From Dermatophagoides farinae (lineage: Eukaryota > Arthropoda > Arachnida > Sarcoptiformes > Pyroglyphidae), in the NCBI RefSeq assembly GCF_024713945.1, contig NC_134678.1, positions 5,952,001 to 6,016,000 on the forward strand: DNA of 64,000 bases, given 5' to 3'. Made by a program: the position numbers and the translations under genes. Below the pieces are notes generated by a model. That model did no database searches, was not told where the DNA came from, and saw only the letters and a program-made list of their open reading frames with translations. Of this stretch, positions 53,286-64,000 are shown in pieces (within the stretch, counting starts at the first letter, position 1; every line of letters begins with the position of its first letter).

Positions 53286-56200
53286 TGGTTTTGCCTCAAG
53301 ATTATATATTTTGTCCATCCTGTTTGATTACCACATTTTTTTATGCTTTATTAAATTCAACATGTTTCAAGGCGAATGTGATGCGCGTATGCCGAACAAA
53401 AAAAAATGAAATAAAATTCAAAAAAAAGTATAAAAAGAAAAATTCAACGAAAATGATAAGAGGAAGGAATATATTCTAATGTCCATTCTTCGTGTATTCT
53501 TATGCATTTTTAACCGTTTATGTAGCAACGGATCATCGAACACACTTGGACAAATGGTTCAAAAACGATTTTTTCACAAAAACAAAATTGTTGGTTGTCT
53601 GCATGCTTTATATAATCAATTTCTATGTTAATGTTATCGAATGAATGATTGAATTGAGTAGAAAGAAAAAAAATCTTCATCGTATAAGAATCCGTTTTAT
53701 TATTGAGAAACGTCATCGAATACATTGATTCCTTGTTGGTTGGTGTGTGTGTGTGTGGGTGCGTGTATGTCTTTGTTGTTCAAAACATGACATCAAATTC
53801 CACTATTGTTTTAAGTTTATTTTTCATTCAAACCTTTGCTGTTGTATATTACAACGAGAATATTCAAGAACAAGCAAAGTTGTTCAATCACCATGTATAA
53901 AGAATTTTCTTCGCTTAACGTTTATCATCTTGTAAATGAATGATGTACCATCACACATCGAGTTTATTATTATTATTTTCATTCTCTATATGCATATATA
54001 TATACAGCAAAAAAACGATTGTGAAAAACACAGAATCCAATGACATGCTAATTTTATTCCAAATGTTTATAACTTTCAAAAATAAGAATAAAAAGAAGAA
54101 AAATTGAAAAAAAAAATTTATCAAAATCCCATTTCAAGAATCATGTTATATTGATGATACTGTGTAATCAATTTTAAATCTTTTCTCTCTCACTTTCTCT
54201 CTTCAAGTTCAAATTAATTTTCTTTGATTTCAGAGATCAGAAAATTGAAAAAAAAAATTTAATTCGATATTCAATATTACAACAACAACAACAACAACAT
54301 GAAAAAAATGTCCCATTGTGTTTTGTTTTTCAACGGAAAATCAAAACGAATGGAAACAAAAAATTTGAAATAAAAATATTTCTATATGTAAATTTTTTTT
54401 TTTTGACAAACAATTTGTCCATGTTGCAACAATAAACTTGATGATTCACCATTACACAATTGTTTCCATCATCATCATCAATGTAACAACAGTTATGATG
54501 CAGCCATTGGCCATGAATTGCAATGAATTTTTCTCTCTTGATTTTCGATTATTATTATCATTTCCACAACTATTTAGGTCAATAAAATAAATGAATGAAT
54601 GAATGAACATTTAATGAAACCAAAAAACAAAAAAAAAATTAATTAAACTGAATTAATTTTGTTTTTTTTTCTCTTTTATTCTTTTTTCCTCTTATTATCA
54701 TCATCACCCGATGGTCATGACAAATCGATTCTGGATTACAACGTCACCTCGTAATAAAATTTGTTTTTTTTTTTTTTGGATGGATTTTCATCATCATCAT
54801 CAACACTCGAATAAAATATATAGAAATCAACAGTATACAGATAAATCGTTTTCAAGTGCCCGAAGCGGTTGAACGTGGCCATTCAGCCACATTACATTGT
54901 GACTATTCATTAGATGCTCATGAAGAATTATATGCAATCAAATTCTATAAGAACAATATTGAATTTTTTCGTTTTGTACCAAAAGAAAATACACCTAAAC
55001 AATCATATAAATTGATTGGCATCTATGTTAATGTATGTATTACATCATTTTATTCATTCATTCATTCATTCATATTCATATTCATATTTCATTTATTCAC
55101 ACACACATTGAAATGATCAATAATTTATGATTTTTTAGCGGAAAAAAATATGATTTATTCATCAAAAATTATCATCATCTGTGATTATTATTATTAACCA
55201 TAAAAAAATACACGTTTGTTTTATTTATTGAAAATACATTTATTGAATATTTCTTCAAATCCTATTAGCAATTTATTAGGTAACATTTTATCATGCAATA
55301 AGTTATTATTTTTATTTTGTTTTGTTTTGTTTTTCTCAAAGTAAACAAAATAAAACCTAATATAATAATCAATAATTCCATTGGCCATTGGTTGATGACC
55401 ATAATAATAATAAGATGGTCAAATAATGACCAACCAACAAAAAAAATGGAATAGAATAAGTAAAAAAAAACAATTTCATATTTTTGGCCGCCGCCGCCGC
55501 CGTCGTTGTCATTTTCTGGGGTGTGGACTGAAATTTCATCTAACGAAAAAAAAAACTTATCATCATTTCATTTCATTATTATATTCCACTAATAATACTC
55601 AATAGGTAGATGAATCAGATTGATGAAATTGATAGGCAAAAGAAACCAAAACAAAACAAAAAAAAAGAAAAGAAAAAATTCATTTCTTTGAAATTTTAGC
55701 TCATCAAAAATCGATAAGGCTAGTATTTCGATCATTAATATATTAGAATATATATAAAATTCCATTCCATATGATAACGGTGACAAATGATATCATTTAT
55801 TAATATTAGTGGACATTGTACTACAATTTCTATTATTATTATTATTATTATCACTTTATATCTCTTAATGGAATTACACAATTCAATCAATTTATTCAAA
55901 ATCTTCATTTTTTTTTTGTTTTGTTTTGTTCGAAAAAAAATCAGCAATAAAACAAATTATTATTATAGAATGACACATGAATTAATTTCAAATTATCATT
56001 TACCAGAAAAAAAAATACAAAACTGAATGGAAACGCCTCAAATTTACGGCTAAAATTAGTGATTTGTAATAAGAAAGAAAAATTGAATTGAATTTTCAAT
56101 TTTTTTTTTGTTTACACATCACAATATTATATATGTGCATTTTATATTGAAATCAGTATACTGATTGGCCATCTTATAATAATGAATAAAATGATTTATA

Positions 56201-59200
56201 ACTATAAAATCACACACACACACACAATCGTTGACCAAACTGTTTTTTCCATTTGCCAGAATGTGACAGCCATTCAAGTTTCAACATGAAAAAAAAACAA
56301 AATTCTGATTACTGCTGCTAATAAGCAGATATTGAAATATCTCGAATAAAAATCATAGAAAAACTAATAGAATTAACACACACACACACACACACATGAA
56401 TACATTAAACTAACTTCAACAACAACAACAACAACAACAATGAACCTCTCTGGCTCTTTTGATTGCCTGCATTAAACGAGAATTCTCATTCTGGAACTTC
56501 ATAGAAAACAAAACAAAAAAAAACAATTTTGCGTTACACCCAAAATGAGAGAGAGAGAGAAAAAAAAACATATCTAAAACAAGATACACACGAGAAATCA
56601 AAAAAAAAAAAAAAAATTGAGAGACACATGAGATAGCCCAATTTGGTGTTATGGCACAGAAAAAAAAATCTTGATGATGATGATGATGATGATGAGTCAC
56701 AAAACCGATAAATCACAGAAACCGAAAAAAAGCTTATCCAAATGAATTATATTTCAACTGATTCTTATGAGACTATGATTTTCTTTCATTGTTTTAATTT
56801 TTTTTTCTCTCCCATTTTCTCTCCCAAGTTAAAAGCATCGAATTCAACACATGTCGTATTGAGCCAGACAAATTTGGTAAGTCAATAAGTTTTCATTCCC
56901 ATATTACCTATTCTTTATTCGAAGAAAAAAAAAATAATTCTACAAATCATAAAGATTTTGGGCGATGACAAAAAAAAAAATTTTTTCGTTTCTGTTCATA
57001 TTTCTCTCATTTTGTCTCATTCTTTCTTTTTCTTCCTCCTTGTACATTCACTTCATTGTTTGGAAATTTATTTCATTCTTTTGGATTCCGATGACCCGAA
57101 CGAATAAACCAACAAACACACACACTAATCACATTGTCCATGTATTTGACGCATTTTTTCATCATCATCATCATCACATTGGTCTGGCGGTGGTTCTATT
57201 TTCACTTCTCAATGAATCGTTAATGTGTATGTGTGTGTGTGTCATTCTTAATTGCGTGATCACCGCATTGGCATTTATATAACGTGTGTTTTTATTTATA
57301 ATAATAACGATGGCCTATGACGACAACAACGATGATGACAACAACAACAACAACAAAAAATTGGTCCATTTTTTTCTTTGTTTTGGCTATCAATATCTAT
57401 ATATACAAACAGAATTCAGATGGCCTATACATTTGTGAAATCAGCACCGAAGGTAATAATATCTTCTATAGTTATTATACAGTATCACAATTTATATATA
57501 CACATACACCAGTCAAGAATAATATCTAGATACCTGAAAGAAAAATAGTTAACAAACAACAACAACAACAACAACAAGAAAGAGGAAAATATAAAAAAAA
57601 GAAGGCAGACATACAAGCAGATAAAAACAAAACTATCTGGCTTATTATTTTCTCATTGTCTTGTTATATACGTTTTTTTTCTTTTTTTTCTCGATAGAAT
57701 ATATAATAATAATTGAACACCCTTCCCCCCTCCCAAGATCACCTAATTCATTCATTTGCTGTTGTTGTTGTATTCTAAAACCAACTAACTGACAACAACA
57801 ACAACGAAAAGAAAAGAGGAAAACATTGATGATGATGATGGCAAAAAAAAATGAAATGAAAAATAAAAACCATTTTAGGTTTATTAATAAATTATTTACT
57901 CACCAGTGTTTACCATAAATTCAACTTTGTGAATGAAAGACAGAATAAAAAAAAATCCAAATATGTGTTGTGATGATCATAATCTATAGTTAAACTAACT
58001 AAAAAACACACACATTGGCCAATTGGGCGAGTCCAAGAATTAATATGGCCAAAAAAAAATGAAAAAGAAAAAACAACAACGAAACAAAAGAATGAAATGA
58101 AAGGATCGAAATATTTATCTATCAACAATAGATTGATAGATAAACAACAAAAACTAAATATCAAAATGTAAAGAAAAAAAATAATGATCATTTTTAGTTT
58201 GAATATTCAATAAAAAATCAATATGCCCAAATAAATTAAGTTATTAATACATCAAATCAGATCAGTTCAGATCATTTCAAAGAAAAAAAAAAAAATGAAA
58301 GTAGTTAATCGATGATTTTTTTTCATTTATTGATTAATTGAATTTTTTTTTCTTGTTTGTTATTAGGACCCATATTCTCTACAGTACGTAGTGAACAATT
58401 GATGAAAATCTATGGTATGTATTTCTTGGATGGATTTTATTTTATTCAAAATTTTTCTAAATCATAAAATAGTATTACCAGAAAAAAATATTCAAATACT
58501 TGGCATTATGGATCAATATAATTATGGTGAAAATATTAGCCTTGTATGTAAGGCTGGAAAATCATGGCCACCTGTTCGACTTGAATGGCTGATCAACAAT
58601 ACACCGGTAAATAATTTTTTTTTTTTTTTTTTTTGGTGAATATAATTAATTGATTGATGTTGATATTTTTTTTCCAAAAAAATTAGATTGATAGTAGTTA
58701 TGTTATCAATATGACAAACGAACGTTCAACATCAACATTGGTTACATCTCGTATTGGATTGAATATTGTGGCAAAACCACAATATTTTAATAACGGTATT
58801 CTAGAGATTAAATGTGTTGCAACATTAACAGTCGTATATGAATATGAAGCAATCGAACATTTGGTAACCGGTTCTTCGAAGAACAAAAACAAAAAAGAAT
58901 GGTCATTATTACCAAATCTTCGTACACCGATCATTACTGGAATGAAGAAAAATTTTCGTCTTGATGAAATTCTTAATATTAATTGTACGACAACGATGAG
59001 AAATGCCGTACTTAAATGGTTTATTAATATGAATCAAGCAAATGAAAGTGATTTAATACGTTATGGTCGCCGTTATGATTCATTAACAATTCTTGGCCTA
59101 TGGTTACGGATGGATAAACGTCTTTTACAGATGCCAGAATTACAGCTTCGTTGTATATCATATTTTTATAAACAGATTAGTCAACTAAATTCTACATTAA

Positions 59201-59388
59201 AAATTCGCACATTTAATAATCGTAATGCTGGTGCTATAGGCAGTGATGGTGGTATGTGGGGAATCGATTCATCTACATCATCATCATCATCATCAAATAT
59301 CATGCTACAAGCTGATAGATGTTGGACACCACTATTGGCCATCATTATTATTGTCCAATTGTATATTTGCTTTATTATCCATTTTTAG
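48278..59388 (+). CDS. beat: Beaten-path-like three-Ig cell-surface protein 2
   Basis: Seven exons: 48278-48380, 54824-55032, 56829-56876, 57413-57452, 58367-58414, 58473-58606 and 58687-59388; all junctions GT-AG and in phase, 427 residues. It is a paralogue of the gene at 23653-28559: exons 3-6 have identical lengths and the first junction is phase 1 in both. The hydrophobic signal (TLIDLIIWTIVIIILLLI) ends exon 1; the frame is open back to 48092, so a longer N-terminus with Gln and Ser runs is possible. Ig1 uses Cys60 and Cys128 (IKFYKNNIEFFRFVPKE, SNSTHV, NSDGLYICEISTEG). VLPEK opens Ig2 (Cys175, Cys237). Ig3 follows (PIITG, Cys294, WFIN, Cys350). A Gly/Ser stretch and a hydrophobic end (LLAIIIIVQLYICFII) suggest a GPI or membrane anchor. 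Ig2 and Ig3 share one exon, unlike in gene 1. Confidence 0.84.
49420..49449. repeat. Perfect 30-base palindrome
   Basis: Arms ATAATCATTTCACAA and TTGTGAAATGATTAT meet with no spacer. It lies in the first intron of Beat-like gene 2. Confidence 0.95.
53260..53286. repeat. Poly-T tract, about 27 bases
   Basis: A pure T run within the first intron of Beat-like gene 2. Confidence 0.9.
55033..56828 (+). other. Intron 2 of Beat-like gene 2
   Basis: A 1.8 kb intron inside the Ig1 coding region, opening GTATGT and closing CTCTCCCAAG. It has (ATTC)n at 55053-55069, (GCC)n at 55489-55503, (CA)n 56212-56226 and (CAA)n 56418-56440. No coding signal. Confidence 0.7.
56877..58366 (+). other. Introns 3 and 4 of Beat-like gene 2 (flanking the 40-base exon)
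   Basis: Two introns (56877-57412 and 57453-58366) around the small exon encoding NSDGLYICEISTE. The second contains a 12-base inverted repeat at 58114-58144. Otherwise simple repeats such as (ACA)n at 57346-57357 and 57553-57576. Confidence 0.7.
58114..58144. repeat. 12-base inverted repeat with 7-base loop
   Basis: TTTATCTATCAA (58114-58125), loop of seven, TTGATAGATAAA (58133-58144). Confidence 0.85.
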
Positions 59389-59791
59389 TTATTTTTTTTT
59401 GTACGTTTTTTTTCTCTTTAATGTTATTATAATAATGATTATTATATTATATTACACACACACACACACACACTTTTAATTTATTATGATAATCAAGAAA
59501 AAATATTTATTTATTAAATGGTAAAATTGGTGGCGCAAAAAATAAAATTCAAAAATTGAATTCCATCAGTCTCCTTTCATCTCTGGTAGATGGTAGTAGC
59601 TGCATGACCATACATTCTCTATGAATAACAGATTCTGTCTGTTATTTTCCCTCGTCTTTTTTTCTTTTTTCAGGCTGCACACACACCTGCTTGATTTATA
59701 TTCATTCATCATTCATTAAGGTTTTTATTTAAACTTTCAATTCCATTTTCTTATTTTGTTGATTTTAAATCTTTCAATAACAACATTCTAA
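59389..59791. promoter_or_regulatory. Short gap holding CHAF1B promoter
   Basis: 403 bases between the Beat-like gene 2 stop and the CHAF1B start on the same strand, with (CA)n at 59455-59473. It must include the Beat 3' untranslated region and the CHAF1B 5' flank; no clear TATA box. Confidence 0.45.
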
Positions 59792-61666
59792 ATGAAGATT
59801 TATACACCTCAAATTTCTTGGCATGATCGTCAGCCAATATTGAGTGTTGACATACAAAATCGTCTTCATTCTGAAAAGGATTCTATTAAATTTTACCGTC
59901 TAGCTACAGGTGGTAATGATAATCATGTCAACATTTGGAAAATATCAACCACACATAATCCTCAAAAACAAAAGCAAGATCCCAATAACAAACCTATCGA
60001 TACGATCGAATGTCTTGCAGAATTGACACAACATCAACGATCGGTTAATGTGGTTCGTTTTTCACCAAATCTTGATGACAATCTATTGGCTTCGGGTGAT
60101 GATGATTCATTGATTTTTATCTGGAAATATTGTGATGAAGAAAAACCATCAAATGAAAGTCAAGAAAAATGTCAATCAAATGTCGATAAAATGTTTGAAT
60201 CAGAATCCATATCGATTGAAGTTTGGAAAACCTATAAAATTCTTCGTGGACATAATCAAGATGTTTCTGATCTATGTTGGAGTCGTGATGGCCAATACTT
60301 AGTATCTGGTTCAGTTGATAATAATGTTTTCGTTTGGGATGTTCATCGTGGTACGAAAATGCATAAGGTAGCTAAAGAACATAATAGCTATGTTCAAGGT
60401 GTGACTTGGGATCCTTTGAATAAATATATTGCGTCATTATCAGCGGATCGCCAAATGATTATTTTCAATTCAAAAAATGGAAAAACACTGAACAAAATTT
60501 ATAAAATTAATTTCAACAATGAAAATAATTCGAACAGCGAGAACAACAACGATAATAATAAATCATCATCGACTAGTAAATTATTTTATGATCAGACCCT
60601 GATGTCATTTTTCCGTCGATTAACATTCAGTCCTGGTGGTGAATTATTATTCGCACCATCCGGAATCTTGGAATTTGGCAACGATCGTTTCGAAAATGTC
60701 GTCCATGTTTTCGAACGAAAATCACTTAACAGGTAAGTTCGTTAATTCATTTCGTTACGAACTTTCTAACCTAGCTATTTACATCCACCAGGCCCAGTTT
60801 TTATCTGTCAACCGCTAAATTTAGTGTTGCTGTGAAATGTTGTCCGGTCATTTTCGAGCTTCGACATGATGAAAAAACAAACGTTTTCAAGTAAATAGAA
60901 TAATCGAATAATTTTATTTTGTTTTAAGTGAATTTTTTTTTTAATTTTCAGTATTCCATATCGCATCGTATTTGCCGTAGCTACACAGGATTCCGTTTTG
61001 TTCTATGATAGTCAACAAGCCGTACCATTTGGTTATGTATCACATCTTCATTATCTACGACTAACCGATCTATCATGGTCACCGGATGGTAGAATTTTGA
61101 TTTTAACTTCGACAGATGGATTTTCATCATTCGTTGTGTTCGACGAACAAGAATTAGGCAAACCATATCAAGGAAAACTTATGGATTTCGAAGAACTTGA
61201 TCCGCCGATTCTTAGCACGAAAACTCCAAGCAAAATCAGCCCTCTCAACAATAATAGTCCAAATTCATCACATACAACAAAATCTCCAAATAAAACAAAA
61301 TGTTCAACGCCCATAACAGATTTTTTCCGAAAATCATCACCATTCTCAAAAATTGGTGTCAACAATCCAAATAAAAATAATAATAATCGATCACAATCAT
61401 CTTGTGAAAAGAAACAACAATCAACCAACAAGCCAGGAAGACGAATTCAATTGATCACGCTACAAACACCACACAGTAATCAAAATAAATCTATGCCCGA
61501 AAATCCATTGCCATGTTCAACGCCAAACATTGTTGATGATAAAGGAAATGTTGACAAGTTAGAATCAGATCTTGAAAAATCTAATCAATATGTTTCCGGA
61601 ATTAAACGAAAACAATCGGAAGAATCAACAAAAATCAATGCCGATAATAATAATGAACATTTATGA
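59792..61666 (+). CDS. CHAF1B: Chromatin assembly factor 1 subunit p60 (CAF-1 B)
   Basis: Exons 59792-60732, 60792-60890 and 60952-61666 encode 584 residues (human 559). p60 is the WD40 subunit of CAF-1, which deposits H3-H4 behind replication forks and binds the chaperone Asf1. The start [16 protein letters not shown] matches the family. WD repeats are clear: [24 protein letters not shown] with [24 protein letters not shown] with [32 protein letters not shown], and the second half with [11 protein letters not shown] and [11 protein letters not shown] then LSWSPDG. The C-terminal tail is low-complexity Asn/Ser/Pro and contains the B-domain-like [12 protein letters not shown] (Asf1 binding; human SRRVTLNTLQ). 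STPITDFF at 61304-61327 resembles a PCNA-interaction box. An acidic insertion lies between the WD repeats near 60140-60210. Confidence 0.95.
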
Positions 61667-62419
61667 GCGAAAGAAAATACAATTACTTTTATTGAATTGG
61701 AAATCTTGGATAGTTCTGTGGATTGATCGTGTACCGGAAACCGAAAATAAAGATGAAAAAAAAATTGAAGCTCGTTCATTTGGTTATGGATAAACAATGG
61801 AATTTTGTTTTGGTTTTTTTTTTGTCGCTGTCATTAAATGATTTGTAATTCATTAGATTATTTTTTTCTGTAAATAAATAAATAAAAATACAATTTAAAT
61901 GAATCAATGCACGTATAATAAATTGTGGAAACAAAAAGTAGAATTAGGTAAAGAAACTTTTCATCAAAAAAAAAAAAAAAGAAAATACGGGTATAACGAT
62001 TAAACAATTTGTTCATTAGTTATATTGATTGTTGAATCAAAAAAAAAAAGGTTGAACGGACAAATGATAATTTTTCACAAGGCTGAAAAGCTCTTGGTTT
62101 ATCAGATCTGATGATTAGAAATGATGTGTGTTAATAATAATATAACATATCTCTAAATTTGAAAAAATGAATGATCCAAATTGATATTCAAATGAACAGG
62201 CATTAATGAAAATAGGCGAATAAGAATGTATATTGATGCCATTAAACAGCTTGGTCTTCATTTCTAATTTGATATTTATCTAAATTGTTTCTTGAATCGG
62301 TTACCATAGAATTCATTAGAATTCGATGATTATTTTAGATTTATGATTCATAGAAATTATAATGATGATAATTATTCTTATGAATGATTAGATATGATTC
62401 ATCTTCATTTAATTTTTTT
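61667..62419. terminator. Convergent 3' flanks of CHAF1B and the minus-strand gene
   Basis: 753 bases between two genes ending toward each other. AATAAATAAATAAAA at about 61873-61888 and AATAAA near 61916-61921 are candidate polyadenylation signals for CHAF1B. In-frame codons after the CHAF1B stop continue for 19 residues to a second TGA. Confidence 0.5.
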
Positions 62420-63089
62420 TTATATTAAATTCGTTTCAGCTTTACGAATCTCTTTGACAATTTGATCATGTTCTTCAAGCAATCGTGCAAATTCTTCTTT
62501 CCGTAATCGAGCTGATGTCTAAAGAATTTGAAAAAAAAATTTAAAAATTATTTGATTGATAAATAACAAGCTTACAATTAACGATTGAACCACATCATCA
62601 TATTCTTTAGCTTTTTTAGGCTGATCTAAATAAAAATAAATATAATGTAAATTTTTGAGAATTAAAAAAAAAATAGAGAAAAAACTTACCATAATAAAGA
62701 TCTTCAAATACTGAAATTGGTCCGGCAATCGTTTTTCGACGTTCACTTATACGTATCGGTGATATACGTAGTTCATCATCATTAAAGCTATCATCATCAT
62801 TTGTTTCTTCATCAACATCAACATTAACTGCTGGTTCAACAATGATACTGACCGAATGGACTAAATTTGGCCGTCGTTGTTGTTGTGGATTATTCATAAA
62901 CATTAATTGTTGTCCATGTTGTTTATCATCATCATCGTCATTCGGAATCATCATCATCATCATATCACTGGAATGATCCAATTTTTGTTTAGTCAATTCA
63001 TCATCATCATCATCAAATACAATACTATCATAATCTTGTTGATTCATAGTGTTTTCATCAATCGAATGTAATGTTATTTGATCATCCAT
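62420..63089 (-). CDS. Unrecognised acidic protein with C-terminal coiled-coil-like helix
   Basis: Exons 63089-62690, 62625-62576 and 62518-62420 join in phase (GT-AG) to give 182 residues. I do not recognise the family. The N-terminal two thirds are low complexity: MDDQITLHS, runs of Asp, five Met (encoded by ATC/ATG repeats), QQQRRPN and a hydrophobic patch VHSVSIIVEPAVNVDVDEE. The C-terminal third looks conserved: ISERRKTIAGPISVFEDLYY, DQPKKAKEYDDVVQSLI and the charged helix RLRKEEFARLLEEHDQIVKE, likely a coiled coil. No signal peptide or membrane segment, so probably cytosolic or nuclear. RRKT and SxxxRRKT could be basophilic kinase sites (inference). An ATG two codons upstream (63095) is an alternative start. 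Confidence 0.62.
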
Positions 63090-63095
63090 TATCAT

Positions 63096-64000
63096 ACGTT
63101 CAATAGTGAATGAATTGGATTATATAATAATACAAGTGATAATGAATGAATATATATAAATACCCTAATTGTGTTTCACACACACACAGAGTACTCAAAA
63201 AAAAAAAAAAAAATAGTGAGAAAAAAGTAGCTCTAAATGTTCCAAAAAAAAACTTTCATGATAGAAATCTAAAAGAAAATGTAGAAATCTATTTTTGACT
63301 ACTTTTTTATTTGTCAATGAGAAAAAAAAATGATATCTACGTCTGCTTCGGCGTCTATATGCGTGTAAGCGTCAATGGCAATGATGATAGTGGATGATAA
63401 TTGTTGTTGTTGTTGTTGGTCGCAATACCGTTATTGTTTCATCATCATGATCATCAAATGAAAAAGATTTTTTTTCTTCTTTGTGGTTCTCGATTCTGAT
63501 TGGCCTTTATATTTGGGCTGATGAATGAGAATGATTGTTTTGAACTTTTTTTTTATATTATTCAATTCAATTCAATACTATTGAGAGATATATTATAGCA
63601 ACAATCGATAAATTTTTTTTTTATTGAACGTGTTATTTGATGATGACGATGGTGATGATGATGGTGATTTCAATCAATATTATTATTGTTGTTGTTGTTG
63701 ATGATGATGAAAATATATCTGATTTTGTATTTGATCATTTTTTCGAGCATTCAAGAGTAATAGTGAAATCTATCAAGAAAAAAAAACTATATATAACATT
63801 AGTATATTAATATATATGGCATTCATTCATTCATGATTTGCGCGTAAACCCGAACACCGACCTACCATCAAAACGAATAAAGGATAGAGACAGAACCTAT
63901 CGTCGTCGTCGTTGTTGTCGTCGCGCTATCGTCATCATCTCTCTCGATTTGTGTATGTAAAAAAAAGGATCGACAATCAAACCGTTTCAAGAACATATTC
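63096..64000. other. Right edge, no gene seen
   Basis: The 5' flank of the minus-strand gene ending at 63089, then AT-rich sequence with poly-A 63198-63213, (GTT)n 63402-63418 and 63688-63702, (ATG)n 63650-63663 and a (CGT)n-like run at 63900-63925 that is more GC-rich. No reading frame or RNA structure is supported. Confidence 0.6.

Larger units (their letters stand above)
48381..54823 (+). other. 6.4 kb first intron of Beat-like gene 2
   Basis: It separates the signal-peptide exon from Ig1, the same position as the 2.7 kb intron of Beat-like gene 1. It holds a 30-base perfect palindrome (49420-49449), poly-A 50726-50747, (CA)n at 51825-51840 and 52730-52740, poly-T 53260-53286 and (ACA)n 54281-54299. 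No internal gene is supported. Confidence 0.65.

Noticed and set aside
61572-61793. Second frame overlapping the CHAF1B 3' end
   Set aside because: Overlaps the supported CHAF1B frame and has no recognisable features; treated as a shadow frame.

Overview
The window is eukaryotic nuclear DNA, very AT-rich, with short GT-AG introns (many of 60-100 bases), single-exon housekeeping genes and abundant ATC/ATG triplet, CA, GA and poly-A/T tracts. The protein content (neuronal calcium sensors, prominin, two Beaten-path-like immunoglobulin proteins, enolase, syntaxin 8) fits an arthropod. Gene density, intron size and codon use suggest an acariform, probably astigmatid, mite; that assignment is inference from general knowledge, not a search result.

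Layout. 1-1700: anomalous left edge with a small GC-rich hairpin island, two degraded coding fragments, an 85-base tandem duplication and an array of near-palindromes. 1834-3843 (minus): two tandem neuronal calcium sensor genes. 8560-11269 (plus): a small protein with a C-terminal prenylation (CaaX) motif and two alternative first exons. 12718-16268 (minus): a nine-hundred-residue prominin in eight exons. 17054-18410 (plus): TFIIE alpha. 19022-20161 (minus): V-ATPase subunit C. 20605-23229 (minus): exocyst Sec5/EXOC2. 23653-28559 (minus): Beat-like gene 1. 36201-37436 (minus): syntaxin 8, with one apparent extra base. 38180-39752 (plus): enolase. 48278-59388 (plus): Beat-like gene 2. 59792-61666 (plus): CAF-1 p60 (CHAF1B). 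62420-63089 (minus): an unrecognised acidic protein with a coiled-coil-like end. The large gaps (3.9-8.5 kb, 28.6-36.2 kb, 39.8-48.1 kb, 48.4-54.8 kb) hold simple repeats and no coding signal I can support.

Most notable. The two Beat-like genes are divergent paralogues with their first exons facing each other; syntaxin 8 and enolase sit between them. Reconstructed exon by exon, they share first-exon phase, equal-length exons (48, 40, 48 and 134 bases) and the same spacing to the first Ig domain. Both encode three Ig-like domains with matching cysteine spacing and a hydrophobic C-terminus, whereas classical insect Beats have two Ig domains; the third looks like a copy of the second. One intron, exactly at the Ig2/Ig3 boundary, is present in gene 1 and absent in gene 2.

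The other genes are a mix of housekeeping functions (glycolysis, proton pumping, exocytosis and endosomal fusion, general transcription, chromatin assembly) and cell-surface or neuronal signalling. They do not form an operon-like system; shared short intergenic regions suggest paired promoters for prominin/TFIIE alpha and for syntaxin 8/enolase.
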